64,000 nucleotides of DNA from contig JBBSLP010000018.1 in NCBI GenBank assembly GCA_038255145.1, positions 22,582 through 86,581 of the forward strand, given 5' to 3'. Of the stretch, positions 29,436 to 37,692 are shown piece by piece. Positions within the stretch are counted from its first letter, which is position 1, and the number at the start of each line of letters is the position of its first letter. Under the pieces are notes generated by a model. It worked only from the letters and a program-made list of their open reading frames with translations, searched no databases and had not been told where the DNA came from. The stretch comes from WHTX01 sp038255145. Lineage in GTDB: Bacteria > Actinomycetota > Acidimicrobiia > Acidimicrobiales > CAIXPF01. The position numbers and the translations under genes are program-made.

Positions 29436-30652
29436 GCGCAGCCATCACCGTCGACGACGTCTCCAAGCGCTTCCGGCTCTACCACGAGCGCAACCAGTCG
29501 TTGAAGAGCGCCTTCGTACGGGGTGGTCGGGGCAGCTACGAGGAGTTCTGGGCCCTCGACGGGGTGGCCTTCGACGTGCCCGAAGGCCAGACGTTCGGCC
29601 TCATCGGCTCCAACGGGTCGGGCAAGTCGACCCTGCTCAAGTGCATGGCCAAGATCCTGACGCCCGAGAAGGGGCGCATCACCACCCGGGGCCGGGTGTC
29701 GGCCCTGCTCGAGCTGGGCACCGGCTTCCACCCCGAGCTGTCGGGGCGGGACAACATCTTCCTCAACGGGGCCATCCTCGGGCTGTCCCGGCGAGAGGTG
29801 GAGAAGCGCCTCGACGAGATCGTGGCCTTCTCCGACATCGAGCCCCGCTTCATCGACATGCCGGTGAAGAACTACTCCTCGGGCATGTACGTGCGCCTGG
29901 GCTTCTCCGTCGCCGTGCACATCGACCCCGACATCCTGCTGGTCGACGAGGTGCTCGCCGTCGGTGACGAGCAGTTCCAGCGCAAGTGCATCCAACGCTT
30001 CGACGAGCTGCGCTCGGGTGGGCGCACCGTGGTCATCGTGTCGCACAGCCTGGCTGCGGTGCGCACCATGTGCGACTCCGTGGCCCTGCTGGAGAAGGGC
30101 AAGCTCACCGCCTACGGCTCGGCCACCGAGGTGGTCGAGGACTACGTGGGGGGCATGGAGGCCGACCCGGGTACCGAGGACGGGGTGCGCTGGGGCACCC
30201 ACGAGGTGCGCATCACCTCCTTCGAGCTCATCGACGCCGAGGGCCGCTCGGTGGAGATGGCCCGCCTGGGCGACGCCGTCACCTTCCGCTTCCACTACGA
30301 CGCCGACCAGGCCCTGGCCGAGCCCGTGTTCACCATGGCCATCCACCACGTCGACGGCACCCTGGTGGCCAACCCCAACACCGTCGAGCTCGACCAGGTG
30401 CCCGACAAGCTCGACGGCCGCGGCTACCTCGACTTCGTGGTCCCCCAGCTGCTGTTGATCCCCGGCACCTACGACCTGTCGGGCGGGGTGCTCGACAAGT
30501 CCATGACCAGGGTCTACGACCGTCGCCATCGGGCTTTCCGCTTCCACGTGGGCATCGGCAAGCCGGCCGAGATCAGCGGGCTGTCCAGTCTGGGCGGCCA
30601 CTTCGCCGGCCCGCTCTACGGCGACCCCGAAGATCCCCGGACCGCGAGGTGA
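29432..30652 (+). CDS. wzt: Polysaccharide ABC transporter ATP-binding protein with Wzt C-terminal domain
   Basis: A 406-residue ATPase partner of the permease. The ABC domain has Walker A GSNGSGKSTLLK, the signature YSSGMYVRLGFSVAV and Walker B DILLVDEVLAVGDEQF. From about residue 255 a beta-sandwich of the Wzt-C type follows (ITSFELIDAEGRSV, then FTMAIHHVDGTLVANPNT). In Wzt proteins this domain recognises the finished end of the glycan and gates export. The GTG start overlaps the permease stop and its own stop overlaps the next GTG, so the operon is tightly coupled. Confidence 0.94.
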   Translation: MSAAITVDDVSKRFRLYHERNQSLKSAFVRGGRGSYEEFWALDGVAFDVPEGQTFGLIGSNGSGKSTLLKCMAKILTPEKGRITTRGRVSALLELGTGFHPELSGRDNIFLNGAILGLSRREVEKRLDEIVAFSDIEPRFIDMPVKNYSSGMYVRLGFSVAVHIDPDILLVDEVLAVGDEQFQRKCIQRFDELRSGGRTVVIVSHSLAAVRTMCDSVALLEKGKLTAYGSATEVVEDYVGGMEADPGTEDGVRWGTHEVRITSFELIDAEGRSVEMARLGDAVTFRFHYDADQALAEPVFTMAIHHVDGTLVANPNTVELDQVPDKLDGRGYLDFVVPQLLLIPGTYDLSGGVLDKSMTRVYDRRHRAFRFHVGIGKPAEISGLSSLGGHFAGPLYGDPEDPRTAR

Positions 30653-32022
30653 GCCCCGGCGGCGCCCCGGTGCCGATGGTGCGCGCCGTGGTGCTGAACT
30701 GGAACGGCGGCCGCTACGTGCTCGACGCCGTGGCTGCACTGCAGGCCACCGACTGGCCGGCCGACCGCCTCCAGGTCGTGGTGGTCGACAACGCCTCGAC
30801 CGACGGTTCGGACCGGGAGATCGAGGCCCGCTTCCCCGCCGTCGACCTGCGTCGGTCCCCCACCAACGTGGGCTTCCCCGGCAACAACCTGGGCCTGGTC
30901 GACCTCGACGGCATCGACCACGTGGCCCTGGTCAACAACGACGCCTTCGTCGAGCCCGACTGGCTGGCTCCCCTGGTCGACACCCTGGTTGCTGACCAGG
31001 GGCTGGGCGCGGCCTGCCCCAAGATGGTCTTCGCCCCCCGCTTCGGCGAGCTGACCGTCACCGCCCCCCGCCATCCCGTGGATGGCGACCCCCGGCCCCT
31101 GGCCGTGCGCATCTCCGGTGTCGAGGTCGACGGGGTGGACCGGTGGCGCCACAGCTGGTTCGGCCCCGGCAGCCACGGCCCGGAGACCGGCCGCGACCCC
31201 GAGCCCCGCTTCCGCTGGCTGGGCCCCGAAGCGTCCCTGGGCCTGGCGTGCCTGGACGGTGCCGGCGTGGGGGCCAGGGCCCGCGTCCGGCTGGCCGCGC
31301 CGAACCCGGTACCCGTGCACCTGGCCTGGCCCGGGGGTGGGGTCACCGTCGAGGTCGGCCCCCGGCCCACCTGGGTCGACGTGGCCGTGGCCGGTGGCCT
31401 CTTCGACGTGGTGCAGAACGCCGGGTCCCTGGTGCTCGAAGGCGGCTTCGGGGCTGACCGCGGCTTCCTGCAGCGCGACGACGGCCGCTTCGACGAGCCC
31501 GTGGACGTGTTCGCCTGGTGTGGCGGTGCCGTGCTGCTGCGCTCGGCCTACCTGGCCCAGGTCGGCCTCTTCGACGAGCGCTTCTTCGTGTACTACGAGG
31601 ACATGGACCTGTCGTGGCGGGGCCGGGCCCGGGGCTGGGGGTACCGGTTCGTGCCCCGCTCGGTCGTGCGCCACCTCCATGCCACCTCCACGGGCGAGGG
31701 CTCGGCCACCTTCGACCACTACGTGGAGCGCAACCGGCTGGCCATGCTGACCAAGAACGCCCCCCGGCCCCTGGTCCTGCGGGCGGTGGGCGGTTACGTG
31801 CGGGCCATCGCCGGGTTGGCCAAGGTCGACGCCGTGACCTCGCTGCGCCGGCGCCGTCCTCCCCGCTTCGTCAACCCCCGTCGCCGGTTGGGCTCCCTGG
31901 CCGCCTACGTCCGCCTGCTGCCCCACCTGCTGGTCCAGCGCCGGGCCCTGCGGGCTGCGGCCACCGTGTCCGATGCCGAGCTGGTGGCCTGGCTCCAGCC
32001 CCGGTCGGTCCACCCGTTCTGA
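30649..32022 (+). CDS. GT2 glycosyltransferase with inserted beta-rich domain
   Basis: A 457-residue rhamnosyltransferase-like GT-A enzyme. The N-terminal part has VVLNWNGGRYVLDAV, VVVDNASTDGS and the nucleotide/metal VNND motif (about 95-98). The acceptor part has WCGGAVLLR and FFVYYEDMDLSWR (about 312-323). Between them, residues about 140-255 are a beta-rich insert (RISGVEVDGVD, FRWLGPEASLGLACLDG, VTVEVGPRPTWVDVAV) resembling one in the next glycosyltransferase. The GTG start overlaps the Wzt stop. The stop codon sits in a triplicated 17-base repeat. Confidence 0.9.
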   Translation: MSPGGAPVPMVRAVVLNWNGGRYVLDAVAALQATDWPADRLQVVVVDNASTDGSDREIEARFPAVDLRRSPTNVGFPGNNLGLVDLDGIDHVALVNNDAFVEPDWLAPLVDTLVADQGLGAACPKMVFAPRFGELTVTAPRHPVDGDPRPLAVRISGVEVDGVDRWRHSWFGPGSHGPETGRDPEPRFRWLGPEASLGLACLDGAGVGARARVRLAAPNPVPVHLAWPGGGVTVEVGPRPTWVDVAVAGGLFDVVQNAGSLVLEGGFGADRGFLQRDDGRFDEPVDVFAWCGGAVLLRSAYLAQVGLFDERFFVYYEDMDLSWRGRARGWGYRFVPRSVVRHLHATSTGEGSATFDHYVERNRLAMLTKNAPRPLVLRAVGGYVRAIAGLAKVDAVTSLRRRRPPRFVNPRRRLGSLAAYVRLLPHLLVQRRALRAAATVSDAELVAWLQPRSVHPF

Positions 32023-32064
32023 TGCTGCTGCCGTTCTGATGCTGCTGCCGTTCTGATGTCGCTG
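32014..32064 (+). repeat. 17-bp triplicate repeat over the GT2 stop codon
   Basis: CCGTTCTGATGCTGCTG occurs at 32014-32030 and 32031-32047, with a third copy (one base pair swapped in TGTCGCTG) at 32048-32064. Each carries a TGA. Because the unit is 17 bases, the three TGAs fall in all three frames. It ends 14 bases before the next ATG. Confidence 0.85.
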
Positions 32065-32078
32065 CCGAGGGCCCACCG

Positions 32079-33641
32079 ATGAAGGTCGCCGTCTACAACC
32101 GCCACTGGGCCACGGGGGGCGGGGGGGAGCGCTTCGCCGGCGGCATCGCCGAGGTGCTGGCCGAGGATCACCAGGTCACCCTGCTGGCCCACGAGGCCTT
32201 CGATCCCGTGGCCCTGGGCGAGCGGCTCCAGCTCGACCTGTCGGGGACCACCCTGCGCGTCGTCGGCCCCGCCCCCGAGGCCGTCACCGCGGCCAGCGCC
32301 GAGGTCGACCTGTTCATCAACGCCTCCTATGCGTCCGATGACCGGGCCGCGGCGGCCCACAACGTCTACGTGGTCCACTTCCCCGCCCTGCCCCCCTTCG
32401 ACCCGCCCCGGTCCCGGCGCACGGGCATCTCGCTGTCGGCCCGGGTGGCCCGCCTGCTGGGCGTGGACCCCCAGCCCGCCCGCATCATCGATGGCGCCTA
32501 CCTGGCCGAACAGGTCGGCCACTGGCCCGCCCGGTGGACCGACGGCGCCGCCCGCCTGGTGGTCGACGGCGGGGGAGCGGTGGCTGTGGTCCTGGGCCGC
32601 TTCCACCCCGCCTCGGCCGGCGACCTCCACGTCGAGTTGAAGGTGGGGGGCGCCACCGTGGCCACCACGTCGCTGGCTCCCCGGCGTCGGCGCCAGGACC
32701 CGCCCCTGGCCCTGCTGCGGGCTGATCTGTCCGGGTACGACGGTCCCGTCGAGCTCGACCTGGCCAGCACCACCTTCCGCCCCGCCGATGAGGGCGGTGC
32801 CGACGGTCGCACCCTGGGGGCACCCCTGGTGGCCGTGGTGGCGGGGCGTCGTTGGGAACTACCCGTGCAGGCCGTGCACCAGCTGCTGGCTGTGCCCACG
32901 GCCTCGGCCGCCTTCCTGGCCGACTACCAGCTGGTGGCAGCCAACTCGGTGTTCACCCAGGGCTGGGTGCGGCGGCTGTGGGGCCGTGACGACGTGGCCG
33001 TGCTCTACCCGCCGGTCACCGCCCAGCCCGCCAGCGTGGGCGAGCCGGTGATCCTCGGCGTGGGTCGGTTCTTCGACCCCGAGGCCGGCCACGGCAAGCG
33101 CCAGGTCGAGCTGGTCGACGCCTTCCGCCGCTTGCGCGACACCGGTGGCGCCCCGGGCTGGTCCCTGCACCTGGCCGGCGGTTGTGACCGTCTGGGGCAG
33201 CCCTACCTGGAGCGGGTGCGGGCCGCGTCCGAAGGCCTCGACGTCCACGTGCACGTCAACGCCACCGGGGCCGAGCTGCGCTCGCTCTACGCCCGGGCCT
33301 CGGTCTTCTGGCACCTGACCGGGCTGGGCGAGGACCCCGAACTGCACCCCGAGCGCTTCGAGCACTTCGGCATCACCACCGTGGAGGCCATGTCGGCGGG
33401 GATCGTGCCCGTGGTCCTGGGCCGGGCCGGGCAGCTCGAGCTGTTCGACGATGGCGTGGCCGGCTTCCACATCGACGACGTGCCCCAGCTCGTCGACCGC
33501 ACCCTGGCCCTCATCGAGGACCCCGAGCGGCGCGTGGCCATGGCCACAGCCGCCGTCGAACGGGCCCAGGCCTTCCTGCGCCCCGCCTTCGCCCGCCACC
33601 TCCGCCAGCTCGTGGCCGACCTGGTGGCCCGGCCGGGCTGA
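32079..33641 (+). CDS. GT4 glycosyltransferase with inserted beta-rich domain
   Basis: A 520-residue GT-B glycosyltransferase. The N-terminus has YNRHWATGGGGERFAGGI (acceptor loop). The C-terminal half has VGRFFDPEAGHGKRQVELVDAF and the GT4 donor motif FEHFGITTVEAMSAGIVPVV (an E-x7-E-like arrangement). Residues about 137-262 are an insert between the two Rossmann halves (ARWTDGAARLVVDGGGAV, then VELDLASTTFRP and DGRTLGAPL), probably a carbohydrate-binding beta-sandwich. Last gene of the exporter operon. The ATG is preceded by CCGAGGG. Confidence 0.9.
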   Translation: MKVAVYNRHWATGGGGERFAGGIAEVLAEDHQVTLLAHEAFDPVALGERLQLDLSGTTLRVVGPAPEAVTAASAEVDLFINASYASDDRAAAAHNVYVVHFPALPPFDPPRSRRTGISLSARVARLLGVDPQPARIIDGAYLAEQVGHWPARWTDGAARLVVDGGGAVAVVLGRFHPASAGDLHVELKVGGATVATTSLAPRRRRQDPPLALLRADLSGYDGPVELDLASTTFRPADEGGADGRTLGAPLVAVVAGRRWELPVQAVHQLLAVPTASAAFLADYQLVAANSVFTQGWVRRLWGRDDVAVLYPPVTAQPASVGEPVILGVGRFFDPEAGHGKRQVELVDAFRRLRDTGGAPGWSLHLAGGCDRLGQPYLERVRAASEGLDVHVHVNATGAELRSLYARASVFWHLTGLGEDPELHPERFEHFGITTVEAMSAGIVPVVLGRAGQLELFDDGVAGFHIDDVPQLVDRTLALIEDPERRVAMATAAVERAQAFLRPAFARHLRQLVADLVARPG

Positions 33642-33919
33642 CGGCCGGAGCGGCGGTCTCCGTGACAGGGCCACCAACCCCGGTTCGCACCGCGGCGAAT
33701 CCCGTCACTGCCGCGGGTCCGACGGAACAGTGAAGGGTGAACCACCGCCACGGTGGTCGATCCTGCAGTGTTGCGCCGGCGGTCGGACAGCGCCCCACCG
33801 CATTCCGCAACGGCGCCGGTGGAGCGTTCGCAGCGCGGCCCAACTCGCCGTGATGCGGAACAGACCACAAGGTGGGGTCGACGACCTCGCCCGCAGCTCG
33901 GGGTCGACACCCACCCTGG
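33642..33919. other. Intergenic stretch with two hairpins
   Basis: No gene seen. GTGACAGGG (33662-33670) can pair with CCCGTCAC (33701-33708), and ACCACCG-CCA-CGGTGGT (33741-33757) forms a perfect 7-bp hairpin. These lie between convergent genes and may terminate transcription. Part of the second hairpin resembles 7698-7718. Confidence 0.4.
33741..33757 (+). terminator. Perfect 7-bp hairpin between convergent genes
   Basis: ACCACCG and CGGTGGT flank a three-base loop. The position between a plus-strand operon end and a minus-strand gene end suits a bidirectional terminator, although no T-tract follows. Confidence 0.35.
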
Positions 33920-34843
33920 TCAGCTGGCCGGCTTGACCGCTTCCCAGGTCAGGAACATGTAGGCGGGCTCGGCGCCGATGCGCTTGGCCTCGGCGGCCGT
34001 GGCCACCACGGTCAGGTCCTCGGCGATGGCCCCGGCCAGCATCGACGTGGGGTCGAACTCGGGGGAGCTGTCCCCGTCCCAGTGCTCGGCCCCACCGCCG
34101 ACCAGGGCCTTCCACGGCTCGGTGACCAGGGCGGTGGCGGTGAAGCCCTGGTCGCGCAGGCGGGCGGTGAGGTCGTAGCCGAAGCGCCAGAACACCGGGG
34201 TGTCGTCGCCATGGAACTCGGGCTCGATCGGCGGGGCCGTGGTGCCCTGGAGCACCGGGACCTGCAGGTACATGCGGCCCTTGGGGGCGAGGATGCGGTG
34301 GATCTCGGCCAGGGCCCGATCGGTGTCGGGCACGTGCTCGAGCACGTGGGGGGTGAGGAGCACGTCCACGGAGGCGTCGGGCAGGTCGATGGCCTGCAGG
34401 TCGAGGCGGAGGGCGGCCCGGTGGGCCCGCTCGTCGAAGTCCGAGCTGCGGTAGTCGAACCACGTGGACATGGCCCGGCGGTACTCGGCGCCCAGGCGGG
34501 GGCTGGTCTCCAGCACCCTCAGCCCCTGGCGCACGGCGGTGCGGCGGGTGAAGGACCAGAACAGGAAGCGGTCCCGGGCGATGGAGCCGCAGCGGGGACA
34601 GCGGGCGGCCTCGCAGTGCGCCGGCCCCGCGAAGGCCACGCCCGACCAGCGGCAGATGTTGCACCAGCTCGTGGCCGTGGCCTCGGCCACGCTGACCGGG
34701 GCCCACGGCGACGGGGTGGCCGCCGCCCAGGCCGGGCCGTCGTCGCCGCTCTCGGTGGCCCCGCCCCGCCCGAGCACGGAGGCCACCCGGTGGCGGATGG
34801 GGTCGGGCAGCGTGCGGGCCAGTCGGCGCAGGGGTGACGACAT
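33920..34843 (-). CDS. SAM-dependent methyltransferase with zinc-ribbon
   Basis: A 307-residue protein. Residues about 60-95 form a four-Cys zinc ribbon (CNICRW and CPRCGS). The methyltransferase domain follows (VLETSPRLGAEYRR, then the motif-like LPDASVDVLLTPHVLEHVPD of the Methyltransf_11 group). Related proteins sit in polysaccharide loci and may methylate sugars or cap glycans. The minus-strand TAGCGT hexamer nine bases before the ATG suggests a leaderless transcript. Divergent from the LpdA-like gene. Confidence 0.82.
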   Translation of the reverse strand: MSSPLRRLARTLPDPIRHRVASVLGRGGATESGDDGPAWAAATPSPWAPVSVAEATATSWCNICRWSGVAFAGPAHCEAARCPRCGSIARDRFLFWSFTRRTAVRQGLRVLETSPRLGAEYRRAMSTWFDYRSSDFDERAHRAALRLDLQAIDLPDASVDVLLTPHVLEHVPDTDRALAEIHRILAPKGRMYLQVPVLQGTTAPPIEPEFHGDDTPVFWRFGYDLTARLRDQGFTATALVTEPWKALVGGGAEHWDGDSSPEFDPTSMLAGAIAEDLTVVATAAEAKRIGAEPAYMFLTWEAVKPAS

Positions 34844-34852
34844 CGTGGGTCG

Positions 34853-34858
34853 ACGCTA
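34853..34858 (-). promoter_or_regulatory. Leaderless -10 element (TAGCGT) for the zinc-ribbon methyltransferase
   Basis: TAGCGT on the minus strand ends nine bases before the ATG at 34843. It lies within 70 bases of the divergent -10 of the reductase gene. Confidence 0.45.
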
Positions 34859-34927
34859 CCTGACCGCTCCGGCCCCTCGGCGCCGCCACGAGGTGGTCGG
34901 GCGCGGGTCGGTCGGGGGTGTGCTGGG

Positions 34928-34933
34928 TAGCCT
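34928..34933 (+). promoter_or_regulatory. Leaderless -10 element (TAGCCT) for the LpdA-like gene
   Basis: TAGCCT ends seven bases before the ATG at 34941, with no ribosome binding site. It is the same hexamer as upstream of metH. Confidence 0.5.
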
Positions 34934-34940
34934 CGGGCCC

Positions 34941-36305
34941 ATGGCCACCCGCTTCGTCATCATCGGCGGCGGTCCCGCCGGCAACGCCGCCGCCAGCCAC
35001 GCCGCCCGCCTCGGGGCCCAGGTCACCCTCGTCGAGCGCGACATCCTCGGCGGCGCCGCCCACCTGTGGGACTGCATCCCCTCCAAGGCCATGATCGCCA
35101 CCGGCGGCGCCGTGTCCTACCTGGGTCGGGTGCACGGCATGGGCCTCGATTCGGTCCAGCCCGAGCTGGACACGGCCATCCTCCGTGAGCGCATCGACGG
35201 CATCGTGGGCCGGCTCGAACGCTCGACCCACCAGCTGCTCGACAGCCAGGGTGTGCGCCTCATCAAGGGCACGGCCCGGCTCAAGGGTCCCCACGAGGTC
35301 GTCATCGAGACGGCGACCGGGGTCGAGGAGGTGGCGGCGGACGCCATCCTCATCGCCACTGGCAGCCGGCCCCGCATCCCCGACTTCGCCGCCGTGGACG
35401 GCGTGCGGGTGCTGACCACCCGCGATGCCTACCCGCCGCCCGAGATCCCCGAGCACCTCATCGTCATCGGCTCGGGTGTGACCGAGGTGGAGTTCGTCCA
35501 CATGTTCGCCTCCCTGGGCTCGGCGGTGACCCTCATCGTCAGCCGGCAGCAGGTCCTGCCCATCAAGGACCCCGAGGTGGCGGCGGCGCTGGAGGAGAAC
35601 TTCATCGAGCGGGGGGTGCGCCTCTACAAGGGGGCCAAGGCCACGGGCATCGAGGTCAGCGACGAAGGCGTGCGGGTCATCTGCGACGACGGCCGCACGG
35701 CCAAGGGCTCCCACGCCCTGTTGGCCATCGGGTCCATCCCCAACATCGAGGAGATCGGGCTGGAGGCGGCCGGGGTGAACCTGGACAACCGGGGCTACCC
35801 GGTGACCGTGGGCCACCACCTGCAGACCAACGTGTCCCACATCTACGTGGCCGGCGACGTGTCGGGCAAGCTGCCCCTGTCCTCGGTGGCGTCCATGCAG
35901 GGGCGCAAGGTCTCCGACCACGTCATGGGCCTGCACGCCCGTGACCACCGCCACCTCGACTACGAGAAGGCGGCGTCGGCCATCTTCACCGAGCCCGAGA
36001 TCGCCGACGTGGGCATGGCCGAGGCCGAGGCGTTCGCCACCGGCCGCAAGATCCGGGTCACCAAGGTGCCCTTCGCCGCGGCGCCCAAGGCCATGATCAA
36101 CAACGACACCCGGGGCTTCGTGAAGATCATCTCCGACCCCGCCACCGGCGTGGTGCTGGGCGGCTCCATCGTCGGCCGCCACGCTGCGGAGCTCATCGCC
36201 GTGATCGCCCTGGCCGTCACCGCCAGCCTGCGGGTCACCGACATCGTCGACTCCCTGCTGGTCCACCCCACCCTGGCCGAAGCCCTGGCTGACGCCGCTG
36301 ACTGA
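34941..36305 (+). CDS. lpdA: LpdA-like NAD(P)H:quinone reductase
   Basis: A flavoprotein disulfide-reductase homologue of 454 residues. It has the FAD motif IIGGGPAGNAAA, an NAD motif VIGSGVTEVEFVHMF, the FAD-closing YVAGDVSG and the C-terminal dimerisation domain (FTEPEIADVG and HPTLAEAL). The redox Cys pair is incomplete: GGAAHLWDCIPSK has Ala40 instead of the first Cys and keeps only Cys45. Mycobacterial LpdA (Rv3303c) is altered in a similar way and acts as a quinone reductase, so that role is preferred over lipoamide dehydrogenase. The stop lies in a 21-base duplication. Confidence 0.9.
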   Translation: MATRFVIIGGGPAGNAAASHAARLGAQVTLVERDILGGAAHLWDCIPSKAMIATGGAVSYLGRVHGMGLDSVQPELDTAILRERIDGIVGRLERSTHQLLDSQGVRLIKGTARLKGPHEVVIETATGVEEVAADAILIATGSRPRIPDFAAVDGVRVLTTRDAYPPPEIPEHLIVIGSGVTEVEFVHMFASLGSAVTLIVSRQQVLPIKDPEVAAALEENFIERGVRLYKGAKATGIEVSDEGVRVICDDGRTAKGSHALLAIGSIPNIEEIGLEAAGVNLDNRGYPVTVGHHLQTNVSHIYVAGDVSGKLPLSSVASMQGRKVSDHVMGLHARDHRHLDYEKAASAIFTEPEIADVGMAEAEAFATGRKIRVTKVPFAAAPKAMINNDTRGFVKIISDPATGVVLGGSIVGRHAAELIAVIALAVTASLRVTDIVDSLLVHPTLAEALADAAD

Positions 36306-36326
36306 TCAGCCGACGCCGCTGACTGA
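36291..36326 (+). repeat. Duplication of 15 bases (21-bp unit) over the lpdA stop codon
   Basis: GACGCCGCTGACTGA ends the gene (36291-36305) and is repeated exactly at 36312-36326. The 21-base period puts the second TGA in frame behind the first. Confidence 0.75.
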
Positions 36327-36401
36327 CCGCGGGCCAAGCCGACACGGTGCCTACCATGACCGGTCGCGCCCGGAGGACGGGCCGGACACCGGGGAGGGGC
36401 C

Positions 36402-36920
36402 ATGGACGCCACCGCACTGCGCTCGATCCAGCAACCGTTGAAGGACAGCTACCGCGAGGATCCCGGGCGGGCCGTCGTCACGCTCAAGGCCGAAGGCACC
36501 ATGGGCGAGGGCGTGACGTGCTCGGTGCAGACGGGCAAGGCCCTGGCCCAGGTCGGCCTGCACCCCCTGACCGGTGGCGACGGGACGTCGCTGTGCTCGG
36601 GCGACATGCTGCTCGAGGCCCTGGCCGCCTGTGCCGGGGTCACGTTGGGGGCGGTGTCGACGTCCATGGGCATCGCCCTGCGTTCGGCCGTGGTCCGGGC
36701 CGAGGGCGACCTCGACTTCCGGGGCACCCTGGCGGTGGCCAAGGACGCGCCCGTGGGCTTCTCCGACATCCGCCTGACCTTCGCCCTCGACACGGACGCC
36801 GATGACGCCTCGGTGGCGAAGCTGCTGGAGCTGACCGAGCGTTACTGCGTCGTCTACCAGACCATCGCCGCAGGCACGACGTTGAGCACGGCGCTGGAGC
36901 GGACACCTTCGGCCGGATGA
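36402..36920 (+). CDS. OsmC family protein
   Basis: A 172-residue OsmC/Ohr-fold protein. These proteins reduce organic hydroperoxides with a Cys pair or bind acyl compounds. Cys residues lie in LCSGDMLLEALAACAGVTL (about 67-80) and in the C-terminal TERYCVVYQTI, matching the two active-site positions. The start at 36402 has GGGGAGGGG upstream. It follows the LpdA-like reductase by 97 bases on the same strand, which fits a redox-stress pairing but does not prove one. Confidence 0.88.
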   Translation: MDATALRSIQQPLKDSYREDPGRAVVTLKAEGTMGEGVTCSVQTGKALAQVGLHPLTGGDGTSLCSGDMLLEALAACAGVTLGAVSTSMGIALRSAVVRAEGDLDFRGTLAVAKDAPVGFSDIRLTFALDTDADDASVAKLLELTERYCVVYQTIAAGTTLSTALERTPSAG

Positions 36921-36936
36921 GTGCAGGCTGGCCCCC

Positions 36937-36942
36937 TACGCT
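36937..36942 (+). promoter_or_regulatory. Leaderless -10 element (TACGCT) for the 36949 gene
   Basis: TACGCT ends six bases before the ATG at 36949. It lies just after the OsmC stop codon, so the small downstream genes may have their own promoter. Confidence 0.45.
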
Positions 36943-36948
36943 GGCGTC

Positions 36949-37245
36949 ATGTCGACACCTGGCCGGCCACCCTGGGAGTACGCGGCGTTGGTGGTGACGA
37001 GGGTGCCCGGTGGCACCTGGCCCACCAGCGCCAAGGTCGAGATCAACGATGGCGAGACCGTCGATCTCGGCTCCATGACCCCCATCGGGGCCCTGTCCAA
37101 GCTGGGCGGGGACGGCTGGGAGCTGGTGGGTGCCCCCGAGGTGCAGAACGCCGTGCTCCCGGTCAAGGACTCGGACGGGGTCAGCCTGGACCGGGCCTTC
37201 TGGGTCGAGCGTCGCTTCTGGCTCAAGCGGGCGGGCCAGCCGTGA
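36949..37245 (+). CDS. Small DUF4177-like protein
   Basis: A 98-residue protein. It has WEYAALVV near the N-terminus and LSKLGGDGWELVGAP in the middle, the pattern of DUF4177-type domains (a tryptophan-tyrosine strand followed by GWELV). No membrane segment or catalytic motif is seen. Function unknown. Its stop overlaps the start of the next small gene (GTGA). Confidence 0.7.
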   Translation: MSTPGRPPWEYAALVVTRVPGGTWPTSAKVEINDGETVDLGSMTPIGALSKLGGDGWELVGAPEVQNAVLPVKDSDGVSLDRAFWVERRFWLKRAGQP

Positions 37246-37415
37246 TCGGCCGCAAGCTCATTCCCCGCATCCCCTCGGCCCAGGAACTGGTCACCTCCCA
37301 GGTCGACAAGGTCCGCAAGCAGTTCGAGAGCGGAGGCACCGGCAGCGGGTCGGGCGGCGACTCCGCCCAGGCCAAGAAGGCCCGCCGCGCCCGCCTCCTG
37401 CTCCTCCAGGACTAG
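37242..37415 (+). CDS. Small basic hypothetical protein (57 aa)
   Basis: A 57-residue protein starting at a GTG that overlaps the previous stop, so it is probably translated by coupling. It has an amphipathic N-terminus (IGRKLIPRIPSAQELV), a Gly/Ser linker and a basic end (AKKARRARLLLLQD). No family recognised. The overlap and the balanced composition make it likelier real than chance, but it remains uncertain. Confidence 0.5.
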   Translation: MIGRKLIPRIPSAQELVTSQVDKVRKQFESGGTGSGSGGDSAQAKKARRARLLLLQD

Positions 37416-37431
37416 CGGTTGGGACTAGCGG
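37409..37431. repeat. 13-bp direct repeat at facing stop codons
   Basis: GGACTAGCGG occurs at 37409-37418 and 37422-37431. The first copy holds the TAG of the plus-strand 57-residue gene. The CTA in the second is the TAG stop of the minus-strand small membrane gene. Confidence 0.7.
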
Positions 37432-37565
37432 CCGGGCTCGGCGCCGGCGTCTGACGAGCCGGTCGGCCAGCAGCGGGCCATGAGCGCGGAGATGGCCGAC
37501 CCCGTGGCCGAGGTCAGCCCGATGACGCCGGCGATGCCGGCCACGGTCAACAGCAGTTCAGGCAT
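37425..37565 (-). CDS. Small single-span membrane protein (46 aa)
   Basis: A 46-residue protein: MPELLLTVAGIAGVIGLTSA is a membrane helix, followed by a short soluble tail rich in Gly/Ser/Ala. No family recognised. The ATG at 37565 lies mid-frame; upstream codons read as atypical Ser/Pro/Arg, so the short form is preferred. Its stop codon is in the 13-base repeat shared with the facing gene. Real status is uncertain. Confidence 0.4.
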   Translation of the reverse strand: MPELLLTVAGIAGVIGLTSATGSAISALMARCWPTGSSDAGAEPGR

Positions 37566-37692
37566 GGCCGGATGGTGGAGCGGTGGCCGCCGCCAGCCGA
37601 TGAGCCCATCGGCCCCGGCTCTGGAGCCGGACGCGACAGCGCCCCCGGACCGAGGGTCAGGGGGCGCTGGTCGGCGTTTGCTGGAGCGAGGG

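Noticed and set aside
29986..30648. N-terminal extension of the GT2 glycosyltransferase into the wzt gene
   Set aside because: The extension is an out-of-frame reading of wzt; GTG 30649 overlapping the wzt stop is the natural start.
32014..32064. CRISPR-like array
   Set aside because: The three 17-base copies are directly adjacent with no spacers, so this is a simple tandem repeat.
34464..34940. N-terminal extension of the LpdA-like protein
   Set aside because: It is antisense to the methyltransferase gene; the FAD motif starts right after ATG 34941, which has a -10 in place.
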